Assembly: GCA_934699585.1 (NCBI GenBank)
Contig: CAKUWY010000010.1
Location: 1 to 64,000 of the forward strand
Reading direction: 5' to 3'
Length of the DNA: 64,000 bases
From: an uncultured Fibrobacter sp.
GTDB lineage: Bacteria > Fibrobacterota > Fibrobacteria > Fibrobacterales > Fibrobacteraceae
Shown here: positions 16,964-25,918 of the stretch, piece after piece
Layout: the number at the start of each line of letters is the position of its first letter
How positions within the stretch are numbered: the first letter of the stretch is position 1
Translations under genes and position numbers: made by a program
The notes under the pieces: model-generated
Database searches by the model: none
Told to the model about the DNA's origin: nothing
Seen by the model: only the letters and a program-made list of their open reading frames with translations

Positions 16964-18283
16964 ATGTCAAAGAAGCAATTCCTACCAATGTCATCCTGGA
17001 GCCGTAAGGAGACGGGATCCATGCCAGAGTGTCATCCTGAGCCCATTCGACAAGCTCAGGGTAAACTCCGCGCGAAGCGCGTAGTCGAAGGATCTATAGC
17101 AGCACTCCTTGTAGCAATGACCCTTACGGCCTGTGGCGACAGCAGTGGTAGTTCCGACGCTCCTGCAAATAGCGGCTCTGTTGTATTAGAAGAGGTGTAT
17201 GCATCTGAAGACGATTTGCCGGGTTGTACCGAAAAGTACGACGGCGCGGTTGCTTTTGTCAAGGAAGGTTCTGCTGCGTTCAAGTGCGAGGACGGTCGCT
17301 GGGAAAACAAGGGCGAGTATTACGCGAACAATGACGCCATCAAGAACTGCACCGAAAAGCGCGAAGGTGAAATCGCCTACATCGTCGATGAAGACAAAAG
17401 TCTTGTCTGCCAGGACGGCAAGTGGGTAAATTCTTCGAATGTCTCTTCTTCGTCATCCTGGACCCCCGAAGGGGGGATAGGATCCAGTTCGTCGTCCCGT
17501 CATTCCGGACTTGATCCGGAATCTAGTTCCTCTGTCAAGACTCCGGGTAGTAGCTCGGCTGAAGAATCGTCGTCTTCTGTTGTGTCCAGTAGTTCAGCTA
17601 TTCCCACCGGCTGGAGCTGGGATGTTCCGAAGGAGGCTCGCCTAAATCCCGAAATTACCTATGGCAGCATGATTGACGACCGAGACAATCAGGTCTATAA
17701 GACTGTAACGATTGGTAATCAAACATGGATGGCTGAAAACTTGAACTATGCCGACAGTACGAAGACTCCGAGTTTGTTGAAGAGCAATTGGTGCTACGAC
17801 GATGTGGCTAAGAATTGTGAGGTGGCGGGTCGCCTTTATACTTGGGCTGCTGCCATTGACTCCGTTGCTCTTTATGATGGTGGAAATGGCGTGGACTGCG
17901 GTTACGGCAAGACCTGTACTCTGCCTGAAAAGATGCAGGGTATTTGCCCCAATGGTTGGCACTTGCCGACAAAAACCGAAAGACAAGCCTTGTTTGACGA
18001 AGTGGGCGGTGAGAGGAATGCGGGTAAGGTCCTAAAGTCGCAGACTGGCTGGAATAGTAACGGCAACGGTACTGATGCGGTTGGCTTCTCTGCGCTGCCC
18101 GCTGGCATCAGGGACCGCAATGGCAACTTTGTCAATGGTGGCTACAGAGCCCGCTTCTGGCGAACTACTGAGGGCAATAGCACTTACGCCTCCACTACGG
18201 GCCTGGACTACAACGCCGACATTGCAGGCATGTACGACTTCTACAAGATCAGCGGGCTTAGTGTCCGTTGCGTAAAGGATTAA
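16964..18283 (+). CDS. FISUMP-domain lipoprotein carrying in-frame repeat insertions
   Basis: 439 residues with GGAGG ten bases upstream. The lipobox TLTAC places the lipidated Cys at residue 57, unusually far in, because residues about 9-44 are encoded by two family A repeat units placed before the hydrophobic core. After about 90 residues with paired Cys comes a serine-rich linker (about 160-215) holding two more repeat units, then a C-terminal FISUMP domain (about 225-439: DDRDNQVYKTVTIGNQTWMA, ICPNGWHLPTKTE, SGLSVRCVKD). FISUMP domains are abundant in Fibrobacter surface proteins; their function is unknown. Export with such an extended n-region is uncertain. Confidence 0.8.
   Translation: MSKKQFLPMSSWSRKETGSMPECHPEPIRQAQGKLRAKRVVEGSIAALLVAMTLTACGDSSGSSDAPANSGSVVLEEVYASEDDLPGCTEKYDGAVAFVKEGSAAFKCEDGRWENKGEYYANNDAIKNCTEKREGEIAYIVDEDKSLVCQDGKWVNSSNVSSSSSWTPEGGIGSSSSSRHSGLDPESSSSVKTPGSSSAEESSSSVVSSSSAIPTGWSWDVPKEARLNPEITYGSMIDDRDNQVYKTVTIGNQTWMAENLNYADSTKTPSLLKSNWCYDDVAKNCEVAGRLYTWAAAIDSVALYDGGNGVDCGYGKTCTLPEKMQGICPNGWHLPTKTERQALFDEVGGERNAGKVLKSQTGWNSNGNGTDAVGFSALPAGIRDRNGNFVNGGYRARFWRTTEGNSTYASTTGLDYNADIAGMYDFYKISGLSVRCVKD
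16990..17020 (+). repeat. Family A repeat unit inside CDS (1 of 4)
   Basis: GTCATCCTGGA and GGGATCC arms enclose GCCGTAAGGAGAC, in frame, near codons 9-19 of the lipoprotein. Confidence 0.75.
17031..17094 (+). repeat. Family A repeat unit inside CDS (2 of 4)
   Basis: GTCATCCTGAGC at the left and GTCGAAGGATC at the right. It holds two hairpins: CCTGAGC (17036-17042) with GCTCAGG (17054-17060), and CGCGC-gaa-GCGCG (17069-17081), which contains GCGAAGC. It is translated as residues about 23-44. Confidence 0.85.
17452..17485 (+). repeat. Family A repeat unit inside CDS (3 of 4)
   Basis: GTCATCCTGGA, hairpin CCCCC-gaa-GGGGG (17463-17475), then GATAGGATCC. It interrupts the serine codon tract and is read as SSWTPEGGIGSS. 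Confidence 0.88.
17497..17523 (+). repeat. Family A-like repeat unit inside CDS (4 of 4)
   Basis: GTCATTCCGGACTTGATCCGGAATC; ATTCCGGA (17502-17509) and TCCGGAAT (17515-17522) form a perfect 8-bp stem. Read as RHSGLDPES within the serine linker. Confidence 0.85.
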
Positions 18284-18310
18284 CAAAAAAATTTTGCAGA
18301 ATGGTAAAAT

Positions 18311-19135
18311 ATGCCTACGAAACAAGTTAAAAAGAGAACATCTCCCTTTGTATGGAAAAATGTCCAATTTGTTGGAGATATAACCATTAATTGGGAAAAT
18401 CCAAAAGTATTCCGTTATTTGCGTTCCTCCCGTGTTCAAGAAATGATCAAAAAACATGAAATCACATTTGTGTCGCCATCGCAGTGGGAAGACCCTTATG
18501 AAAAACGCTACTATAAGGTTAAAGTGAATGATGGTAAAGAGTCTGTCCCAAACATTGCGTGCCTTTGCGTTACAGCATCTTCAAGTGAGAATGCTTCGGC
18601 TTTTTGGAATTGGGGCAAAAATTCGGATGAAGCTTGGCTTCGTCTTGCAATAAACTTGTATGAACTGCTGAATACTCTTGATTCTTTTGCTTCCAAACAT
18701 AAGGCACGAATATATGTATCATCTGCAAAATATGATTACAATGAAAATGAAATAAAGAACATACACAAGGATAAGAATTTTAAGGCGTCGACTTTGGAAC
18801 GCTACTATATCAAATTAATGAGCTTAAAACGTCAGGCGTATCGCTTTGAAAATGAACTTAGGATATTTGTCGTTTGGGACGAAGATTCAAAGAATTTTGA
18901 TTCATTAAAGAAAGAGGAAAAGTATGTTGAAGACAAGTTTCTTAAGATTTCGTATAAAAAATCGATGAAACAGTTGATTGAAAAGATTACGCTTGACCCG
19001 AGATCTGCCGAATTTATTGATGCTAAAAAGAAGTTAGATGCAGATGTAATTGTTAATCAATCCCAACTTTTCCATTGTGATAAATGTAAAGGAATTGTTT
19101 TTCCTCAAAAGAGGAATGGGGCGGAAACGGAGTAA
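18311..19135 (+). CDS. DUF2971 family protein
   Basis: 274 residues, clearly more AT-rich than the housekeeping genes around it. The N-terminal FRYLRSSRVQEMIKKHEITF, SPSQWEDPYE and the later YRFENELRIFV match the DUF2971 pattern, a family of unknown function often found in mobile and accessory DNA. A CDKC pair near the C-terminus may bind metal. The next gene starts two bases after the stop, so they are probably co-transcribed. Base composition suggests transfer. Confidence 0.7.
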   Translation: MPTKQVKKRTSPFVWKNVQFVGDITINWENPKVFRYLRSSRVQEMIKKHEITFVSPSQWEDPYEKRYYKVKVNDGKESVPNIACLCVTASSSENASAFWNWGKNSDEAWLRLAINLYELLNTLDSFASKHKARIYVSSAKYDYNENEIKNIHKDKNFKASTLERYYIKLMSLKRQAYRFENELRIFVVWDEDSKNFDSLKKEEKYVEDKFLKISYKKSMKQLIEKITLDPRSAEFIDAKKKLDADVIVNQSQLFHCDKCKGIVFPQKRNGAETE

Positions 19136-19137
19136 TT

Positions 19138-22100
19138 ATGCTTAATCTCACCAAAACAACAAACATTTTCGCAGCGATTTCGTTGCTTGCGGCCGCTTCT
19201 ACATGGGGCTGGTCCCCGCTACTTAAAATCAATGAGGGCGATACGCTCTTGATTGATGATTTCGAGGACGGCGATTACAATTCGAATCTTGGCGTGTGGG
19301 AATCTTTCACGGGAGAAGGGTATAACGCCACCTTTGAGCGCTCCATTGTTGATTCGGAAGAAAAGAACTCGAAAATCCTGCGGATTGACTACGAATTTCA
19401 GGATGAACAGGAAAACAACGGATGGGAATGGATGGAAACTCGCGTCCTTGTCGCGAATTACACTTCCTTAGATTTCTCTAATTGCGCCGAAATCCAGTTT
19501 GATTACAAGGCTGATTATCAAAATAACAGTGCTTACGATAACTGGCTTGACTTGCGTTTCCGCGTAGAGGGAGATGACGAAAATGCCTATGTTGAAACGG
19601 ACTATCATTCCATACCGTTGGACGCAAGCGATGATTGGCAAACGGTAACGGTTCATTGGAATGATTTTTTTCAGGATGGCTGGGGAATCAGTCTTCCTGT
19701 TGAAACGGTACAAAAGAATATGCTAGCATTCGGCTGGTTCTGGCATACGGAACATGCGGCGACGGGAACTATTGAACTGGACAATTTCCGTTGCATCAAC
19801 CGGCCCCAATATGAAGTCACGTTTATGGCCGATGGCAAGGTGTTTGCTTCGGACATGTACTACAGTGGAACAACTCCGCGTGATCCGCTGGAAGAATGCG
19901 AGCATTACGACTACTGCACGAGGCCGACAAAGGAACCGTCCGAAACCATGATGTACACCTTTAAGGGTTGGGACAAGAATATTGAGCCTGTCACGGCACC
20001 GGTGGTTTATACCGCATTGTTTGACTCGACGGTAATTCCTAGGGGTGTGCCGCTGAATATGGTGGGTGATACGCTTTTGCTGGAGAAATTTGAAGATGGC
20101 AATGACGTTGGCTTGCTGGGCGGAACTTGGGAATTCTTTGACGCCCAACAAACGGAAGAAAGTGGGTCGACTTCGTCCATTGAGACCGTGTCAGAAAACA
20201 AAATCCTTGGTATCGGAAATCTTGCTGAATCGGAAGAGCCTTATGAATGGCTTGGTGCAAGACTCTATTTGTTGGAAGACAGCTCGGCCGTAGATATGTC
20301 GCAGTGCGAGGCGATTCAGTACCGCTACAAGGGCGGATCGCACCAGTTCCGCGTCGAAAGCGAATACGAAAATGGTTGGCAGCATTACCATAAGGATTTG
20401 CCGTCTAGCGACGACTGGACTACGGCCAACATTGATTGGAACCGCTTGGAAGGCTATGAATGGGTCGATGAAGGAAATCTCCCGCTAAAGCAGGTGGGTA
20501 TCATCAAACACAACGTTGTTGCCTTGACTTGGCAAAAAGATGGGTTCTTTATTGATGCTGACGGAAACGGTCCAATAGAAATCGACGATATCCAGTGCAT
20601 TCGGAATTTGCCGAAGGTCTTGGTGGAGTTCTATAGCGAAGGGAATAAGGTCGGGGAAACGTCTGTTCCTTATGCGACCTATATCAAGGATGTAAAAACT
20701 CCAAATGACCCTGTTAAGGTTTCCGAAAATGGAAAAAATTATGTTTTTGCCGGCTGGACACCGGAGATGTACTATGATTTTGAATTGACGGAAAACTTGA
20801 GGCTCGATGCTCTGTTTGTACCCACCCGGAAGTTGGAGGTTGCCGGACAGACCTTGCTGCTTGACGACTTTGAAGATGACGATATGGTGGGCGAACAAGG
20901 TAATGAGTGGCGTATCACGACGAAAGATGGATCGGCTACGGTCGGTATGACTGTGGCGGAAGATGCGGAGGGCAAGTGGCTCAAGGCAAGCTTTACAAAT
21001 GAGGAAGGTTCGTATACGAGGGCCGATATTGTGTTGAATTTGCAGGAAGGCGATGTCGTTCTGGATTTGTCGCAATGTGATGCAATCCAGTACGATTATA
21101 GGACTGTGGCAACCCACCAGTTCCATTTGGGAACCATATTTGATGACCTTGAAATAGAACGGGACTATTTTAAAACGGAATGGGGTGATGAAGAAAATGC
21201 AAATTGGCTTACCAAGACAATTTATCTGAAAAACGACAGCCTGGAATGCCACAGTGGCTGCAAGCCTGTTTCCGAGGTGAAGAAGGCTGTGTTCCAGTTG
21301 TCTTGGAGTTTTGAGGGTTATGCTTCGCTGAACACTCCTGTGACTTTTGAAATAGACAACATCAAATGCCTGCGGACCAGGTTCGGTGCCGTGACGATTT
21401 CGGCGGTTGACTCTACAGCGATTATCGATGGGTTTTTTACGGATGGCGAAGTTCTCGACATCCCCGAAGATATCGTGGTGAAAAATGTTGAACTCCACCG
21501 CACCTTCGAGGTGGGCAAGAGCTCCACGGTGATGTTGCCTTTCTCGATTGACGTGTCAAAGGTGAATGGGGCGGACTTCTATAGCTTTGCTGAAATGGAG
21601 TATGCTGATGGCGAATGGAAGGCCGGTGCCACGAAGGTTACGGGAACGCTGGAAGCGAATACGCCTTACCTTGCAATTCCCACGGCTAGTGCAATTACAT
21701 TCGACCTGGAAGAAAATGAAATAGTCACCTTGAACACGACCGGCTCAAAGGTGACCAAGCTTGGCGACTGGGAGTTCCGAGGCGCTTACGGCGCTATCGC
21801 CATGGCCGATTCGACGCACCTACTGGGGCGCGCCTATGGCTTTGCGGGCGAAGACAAGGATGGGTATAAAATCGGTGAATTTGTGAAACTGGGCAAAGGC
21901 GCTACGATTCCTGCATTGCGAACGTATCTCGTGAAGAGCGACGACGGGACTTCGCTTTCGAAGGTAGGGCATCTGCAAAGAGTTTCGGCGAATAGCGGTA
22001 CTGCTGCTCTTGGGGACCTGCCCGACAGGATTACCGTTGAGATTATGAACGAGAAAAAAGAGGTTGTGGGTACTGGTTCTATTGATATCAGGAAGGGTGT

Positions 22101-22206
22101 GTTCCGCATTGATCGCTGGTACGACTTGCGTGGCCGTCGCCTGAACGGCAAGCCCACTACCAAGGGTACCTATTACAACAACGGCAATATGGTGATTATC
22201 AAGTGA
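19138..22206 (+). CDS. Large secreted protein with three repeated ligand-binding-like modules
   Basis: 1022 residues with a signal peptide (cleavage near residue 23). Three related modules start with LLIDDFEDGDYNSNLG (about 38), LLLEKFEDGNDVGLLGG (about 310) and LLLDDFEDDDMVGEQG (about 577) and each ends near IxLDNxxC; this is the pattern of CBM11/CIA30-like beta-sandwich domains. They alternate with short InlB-repeat-like segments (GTTPRDPL... KGWDKNIEP). The C-terminus (YDLRGRRLNGKPT... GNMVIIK) resembles C-terminal sorting domains of type IX-secreted proteins. Surface display with polysaccharide binding is inferred. Confidence 0.65.
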   Translation: MLNLTKTTNIFAAISLLAAASTWGWSPLLKINEGDTLLIDDFEDGDYNSNLGVWESFTGEGYNATFERSIVDSEEKNSKILRIDYEFQDEQENNGWEWMETRVLVANYTSLDFSNCAEIQFDYKADYQNNSAYDNWLDLRFRVEGDDENAYVETDYHSIPLDASDDWQTVTVHWNDFFQDGWGISLPVETVQKNMLAFGWFWHTEHAATGTIELDNFRCINRPQYEVTFMADGKVFASDMYYSGTTPRDPLEECEHYDYCTRPTKEPSETMMYTFKGWDKNIEPVTAPVVYTALFDSTVIPRGVPLNMVGDTLLLEKFEDGNDVGLLGGTWEFFDAQQTEESGSTSSIETVSENKILGIGNLAESEEPYEWLGARLYLLEDSSAVDMSQCEAIQYRYKGGSHQFRVESEYENGWQHYHKDLPSSDDWTTANIDWNRLEGYEWVDEGNLPLKQVGIIKHNVVALTWQKDGFFIDADGNGPIEIDDIQCIRNLPKVLVEFYSEGNKVGETSVPYATYIKDVKTPNDPVKVSENGKNYVFAGWTPEMYYDFELTENLRLDALFVPTRKLEVAGQTLLLDDFEDDDMVGEQGNEWRITTKDGSATVGMTVAEDAEGKWLKASFTNEEGSYTRADIVLNLQEGDVVLDLSQCDAIQYDYRTVATHQFHLGTIFDDLEIERDYFKTEWGDEENANWLTKTIYLKNDSLECHSGCKPVSEVKKAVFQLSWSFEGYASLNTPVTFEIDNIKCLRTRFGAVTISAVDSTAIIDGFFTDGEVLDIPEDIVVKNVELHRTFEVGKSSTVMLPFSIDVSKVNGADFYSFAEMEYADGEWKAGATKVTGTLEANTPYLAIPTASAITFDLEENEIVTLNTTGSKVTKLGDWEFRGAYGAIAMADSTHLLGRAYGFAGEDKDGYKIGEFVKLGKGATIPALRTYLVKSDDGTSLSKVGHLQRVSANSGTAALGDLPDRITVEIMNEKKEVVGTGSIDIRKGVFRIDRWYDLRGRRLNGKPTTKGTYYNNGNMVIIK

Positions 22207-22213
22207 GGAATTA

Positions 22214-22351
22214 ATGGATAGGGAATCTCAAAAGAAAGTGTATATGCCGCCGAAAATCGAATTTGTTGAGTTTGAGCACCAGGCAAACCTGATGCAGTGC
22301 AGCGATCCTAACGAACCTGGGTGCGATGGTTTCAATGGCGTTACGGGCTGA
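22214..22351 (+). CDS. 45-residue peptide, possible precursor or secreted peptide
   Basis: The peptide begins MDRESQKKVYMPPKIEFVEF and ends MQCSDPNEPGCDGFNGVTG. GAGGAA stands about three bases before the ATG and the gene starts seven bases after the large secreted protein stop, so co-expression is likely. The N-terminal half is charged and helix-prone with a Y-x-P-P-x-I-E-x-V-E pattern; the C-terminal half is small-residue rich with two Cys six residues apart. That leader/core layout recalls ribosomally made peptide precursors, but no modifying enzyme is adjacent. Function unknown. Confidence 0.55.
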   Translation: MDRESQKKVYMPPKIEFVEFEHQANLMQCSDPNEPGCDGFNGVTG

Positions 22352-22380
22352 CGTCTGTAGAGCGATTTTCTTCTGCCCTA

Positions 22381-22417
22381 TTGACTTTTTTAACTTAATA
22401 AGTTAAATTTAAGTTAA
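22381..22417 (+). promoter_or_regulatory. Promoter overlapped by triple AAGTTAA operator
   Basis: TTGACT (22381-22386), 17-base spacer and TAAATT (22404-22409) form a promoter. TTAACTT (22390-22396) and AAGTTAA (22400-22406) make a perfect inverted repeat with a 3-base centre, and a third AAGTTAA follows at 22411-22417. Binding there would block the spacer and -10 box, so a repressor site is likely. Confidence 0.75.
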
Positions 22418-22433
22418 AAAGGGGCGGATTGGT

Positions 22434-24173
22434 ATGAGTATCGGCGGAATCACCTACAAGACAATCAACGGCAAGCGTTACGCTTACTACCAGTGGACAG
22501 AAAACGGTAAGCAGCGTAGTCGTCGCGTAAAAGACGAGGAATTTGCGGAACTTGCCGCGAAAATTGCGGCGGAGCGTGCGCAAAAAGAATCGCTGCGTGG
22601 CATTTTGCAGGGCGTGGTGGCTGAACCCGTTGCGGCCTATTCTGCTACTCCGAATTTCAAGACCGACGTGAAAATCGGTGCGCAGTTGCCCCGTTTTTTC
22701 GCCTCTGTAATGAAGTGGAAAAAGCGCGAATGCTTTGCCACCCTTCACGACTATATCTATGGCGAAAATAATGACCGCGTTCTGATTCTATATGGACTTC
22801 GCCGCACAGGCAAGACGACACTTGTCCGCCAAATCATGGGCGAGATGCCAGCCGAGATGCTTGCAAGGACGGCGTTTGTCCAGTTGAGTTCTCGCCATTC
22901 GCTTGCCGATGTCAATCACGACCTTAAGTTGCTGGAATCGCTCGGCTACCGCTATGTGTTCATAGACGAAGTGACGATGCTTAGCGATTTTATCGAGGGT
23001 GCAGCGTTATTCTCCGATGTGTTTGCGGCAGGTGGCATGAAGGTAGTCCTTTCGGGGACGGATTCCCTGGGGTTTGTCTTTTCGGAAGATGAACAGCTTT
23101 ATGACCGCTGCATTTTGCTGCATACGACCTTTATCCCATATCGTGAATTTGAGAATGTGCTTGGTGTAGCGGGGATTGACAAGTTCATTGAGTTCGGCGG
23201 TACCATGAGCATGGGTGGCACGAACTACAATATGGACAAGTTTACTTTTGCGACGAAAGAGAGCGCGGACGATTATGTGGATTCCGCCATTGCCCGCAAT
23301 ATCCAGCATTCCTTGAAGTGCTATCAGCACGAGGGACATTTTCGCTCGTTGCAGGAACTCTATGATGCGGGGGAGCTGACGAATTCGATTAATCGCATCG
23401 TGGAGGACGTGAATCACCGCTTTACGATAGAGGTGTTGACGAGAACGTTTAAGTCAGGCGACTTGAGCCGTTCTGCACAAAATCTGCGTCGCGACAGGTT
23501 CAGACCCACGGATGTCTTGGATAGGGTTGATATAGGTGCGGTAACGAAGAGGCTTAAGCATCTCTTGCAGATACGTGATAAGGCGGAACTTTCTGTCGGA
23601 ATAGGCGAGGCTCACCGTGCGGAGATTAAGGAATATTTGGACTTATTGGACCTTACGTGCGACATCGATGTGGTAAACATGTCGAACTTGAATGTGCGTA
23701 TGTCGCGTACAGTTCTTTCGCAGCCGGGGCTTCGTTACGCTCAGGCGTCAGCGCTTATCCAGAGCTTCTTGCTTGACGAAACGTTCAGGAATGTTCCGAT
23801 AGTCGAGCGTATGTCCATCGAAAAACGAATTCTCGATGAAATTCGTGGTCGCATGATGGAAGAAATTGTATTGCTTGAAACCAAGATGGCTAGGCCCGAA
23901 AAGCAAGTTTTTCAGTTGCAGTTTGCCGTCGGTGAATTTGATATGGTGGTGTTTGACCCGAAGAACGCCTGCTGCGAAATCTACGAAATCAAGCACAGCG
24001 ACCAAGTAGCCAAGGAACAGTGCCGTCACCTGCTAGACGCAAGGAAGTGTGCCGATACGGAATTCCGCTACGGCAAGATTTTGAGCAAAAACATAATATA
24101 CCGAGGCCCCGCGGGAGCGCTCGGTAATATTAACTACCTGAATGTGGAAGAATATCTAAAAGGCCTGGCTTAA
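22434..24173 (+). CDS. AAA ATPase with C-terminal nuclease-like DUF4143 region
   Basis: 579 residues. A small N-terminal domain (about 1-35, GGITYKTINGKRYAYYQW) resembles DNA-binding modules such as DUF6788. The ATPase domain has Walker A GLRRTGKTT (121-129) and Walker B YVFIDE (Asp178, Glu179). The C-terminal part contains FDMVVFDPKNACCEIYEIKH, a D...ExK pattern as in PD-(D/E)xK folds of DUF4143 proteins. This class is common in accessory DNA and its role is unsettled; defence or addiction functions have been proposed for relatives. GGGGCGG-TTGGT precedes the ATG. The palindromic operator upstream suggests tight control. Its stop overlaps the convergent argC by four bases. Confidence 0.75.
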   Translation: MSIGGITYKTINGKRYAYYQWTENGKQRSRRVKDEEFAELAAKIAAERAQKESLRGILQGVVAEPVAAYSATPNFKTDVKIGAQLPRFFASVMKWKKRECFATLHDYIYGENNDRVLILYGLRRTGKTTLVRQIMGEMPAEMLARTAFVQLSSRHSLADVNHDLKLLESLGYRYVFIDEVTMLSDFIEGAALFSDVFAAGGMKVVLSGTDSLGFVFSEDEQLYDRCILLHTTFIPYREFENVLGVAGIDKFIEFGGTMSMGGTNYNMDKFTFATKESADDYVDSAIARNIQHSLKCYQHEGHFRSLQELYDAGELTNSINRIVEDVNHRFTIEVLTRTFKSGDLSRSAQNLRRDRFRPTDVLDRVDIGAVTKRLKHLLQIRDKAELSVGIGEAHRAEIKEYLDLLDLTCDIDVVNMSNLNVRMSRTVLSQPGLRYAQASALIQSFLLDETFRNVPIVERMSIEKRILDEIRGRMMEEIVLLETKMARPEKQVFQLQFAVGEFDMVVFDPKNACCEIYEIKHSDQVAKEQCRHLLDARKCADTEFRYGKILSKNIIYRGPAGALGNINYLNVEEYLKGLA

Positions 24174-25135
24174 TTCAAACTGATTCCTTCGTCAAGCCCG
24201 AGGGCGATATTCATGTTCTGGATGGCGGCGCCGCTGGCGCCCTTGCCCAGGTTGTCGATGATGGTCGTCACCTGCATCACGTTTTCGTTGCCGAAAACCT
24301 GGATGCGGGCGTTATTCGTATCGTTGCAGACGGTGGCGTCAAGGCGGCCGTTGAACAGCACGGGGGCCGCCTCGTAGGGCATCACCTTCACGAAGCGGCT
24401 GCCTTCGTAATGCTTCGCCAAAATTTCGGTAAGGCCTTCAGGACCCACCTTCTTGGTGAGTTCGTTCGCGAAGACGGCGACGGTCACGGCCATACCTTTG
24501 TAGTATGGCCCAAGCACCGGATTGAAGAACGGCGTGTTTTCAAGTTCGCAATATTTTTTCATCTCGGGGAGGTGCTTGTGTGCGAGCGCAAGCGCGTACG
24601 GGGCCGGAGCCATAATGGCCTTCGATTCGCCGGCTGCGTGTGCAAGTGCCGCTGCGTCCTCGTATTCGGCGATGAGCTTCTTACCGCCGCCGGAATAGCC
24701 GGTAATGCTGTAGGCGGCGAGGTTCACGCTCTTCGGGAGAATTCCTGCTGCGACCAGCGGGTGCACGCCGAGAATGAATCCGGAGGCGTGGCAGCCGGGG
24801 TTCGCGATACGCTTGGCCTTCGCGATGGCTTCGCGCTGGGCGGGGCTGAGTTCCGGCATGCCGTAGGTCCAGGCCGGGTTCACGCGGTGGGCCGTAGAGG
24901 CGTCTATGACGCAAGTGTTCGGATTTTCGCAGAGGGCGGCGCTTTCGATGGCTGCCGCATCGGGCAGGCACAGGAACGTCACGTCGGACTCGTTGATGAG
25001 TCGCTTACGTTCGGCAGTATCCTTACGGAGTTCGGGAGAAATGCGTAGCACTTCGACATCGTTACGCTTTGCGAGCCGTTCATAAATCTGCAGGCCTGTG
25101 GTACCTGCTTCACCATCTACGAAAACTTTGAACAT
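24170..25135 (-). CDS. argC: N-acetyl-gamma-glutamyl-phosphate reductase (type 2)
   Basis: 321 residues or so from the ATG at 25135, selected because GAAGGAAAAACC precedes it and MFKVFVDGEAGTTGLQIYER is the canonical N-terminus; the longer frame to 25246 only reads repeat DNA. The length is that of the short ArgC2 type. The NADP-binding GEAGTTG and catalytic Cys in ANPGCHASG are present. It reduces N-acetylglutamyl phosphate in arginine synthesis. No other arg gene is nearby. Family B repeat DNA lies directly upstream. Confidence 0.92.
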   Translation of the reverse strand: MFKVFVDGEAGTTGLQIYERLAKRNDVEVLRISPELRKDTAERKRLINESDVTFLCLPDAAAIESAALCENPNTCVIDASTAHRVNPAWTYGMPELSPAQREAIAKAKRIANPGCHASGFILGVHPLVAAGILPKSVNLAAYSITGYSGGGKKLIAEYEDAAALAHAAGESKAIMAPAPYALALAHKHLPEMKKYCELENTPFFNPVLGPYYKGMAVTVAVFANELTKKVGPEGLTEILAKHYEGSRFVKVMPYEAAPVLFNGRLDATVCNDTNNARIQVFGNENVMQVTTIIDNLGKGASGAAIQNMNIALGLDEGISLN

Positions 25136-25156
25136 GGTTTTTCCTTCGGAAAAAGG

Positions 25157-25306
25157 TTTTGAGGTCGCACCTGCGGTGCTTTGAGGTGTGAGGTCGGCAC
25201 TCCGTGCCTTTGGGTTTGCGCCTATGGCGCGATTATTTTTGCTCAAAGGGAGCCTTGGCGACCGTGCTCATACCCCAAAGGGGCGAAAGCCCCGTGCTCA
25301 TGCCTA

Positions 25307-25312
<6 letters not shown>
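25157..25312. repeat. Family B hairpin-cassette repeat, four hairpins
   Basis: Reading left to right: GAGGTC, GCACC-tgc-GGTGC (25166-25178), TTTGAGGTGTGAGGTC, GGCAC-tcc-GTGCC (25195-25207), TTTGGG, GCGCC-tat-GGCGC (25218-25230), TTTTTGCTCAAAG, then CTCATACCCCAAAG, GGGGC-gaaa-GCCCC (25280-25293) and GTGCTCATGCC. The spacers repeat while the stems differ; the last quarter is inverted. A copy with the same order is at 31429-31590. Confidence 0.82.
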
Positions 25313-25804
<492 letters not shown>

Positions 25805-25816
25805 AGTTCAATCCTT

Positions 25817-25851
25817 ATGAGTTGTGAGTAGTGGGTTTTGAGTGATGAGAA
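25817..25851. repeat. Degenerate short-period repeat (family D)
   Basis: GAGTTGTGAGTAGTGGG and TTTTGAGTGATGAGAA words upstream of the YchJ-like gene. Confidence 0.75.
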
Positions 25852-25918
25852 CTTTTACCCAATGCTCTTTTTGTCTTTAAAAGTTAGTTAATGCTTTTCT
25901 GGATAGCTTTGGTCACTG

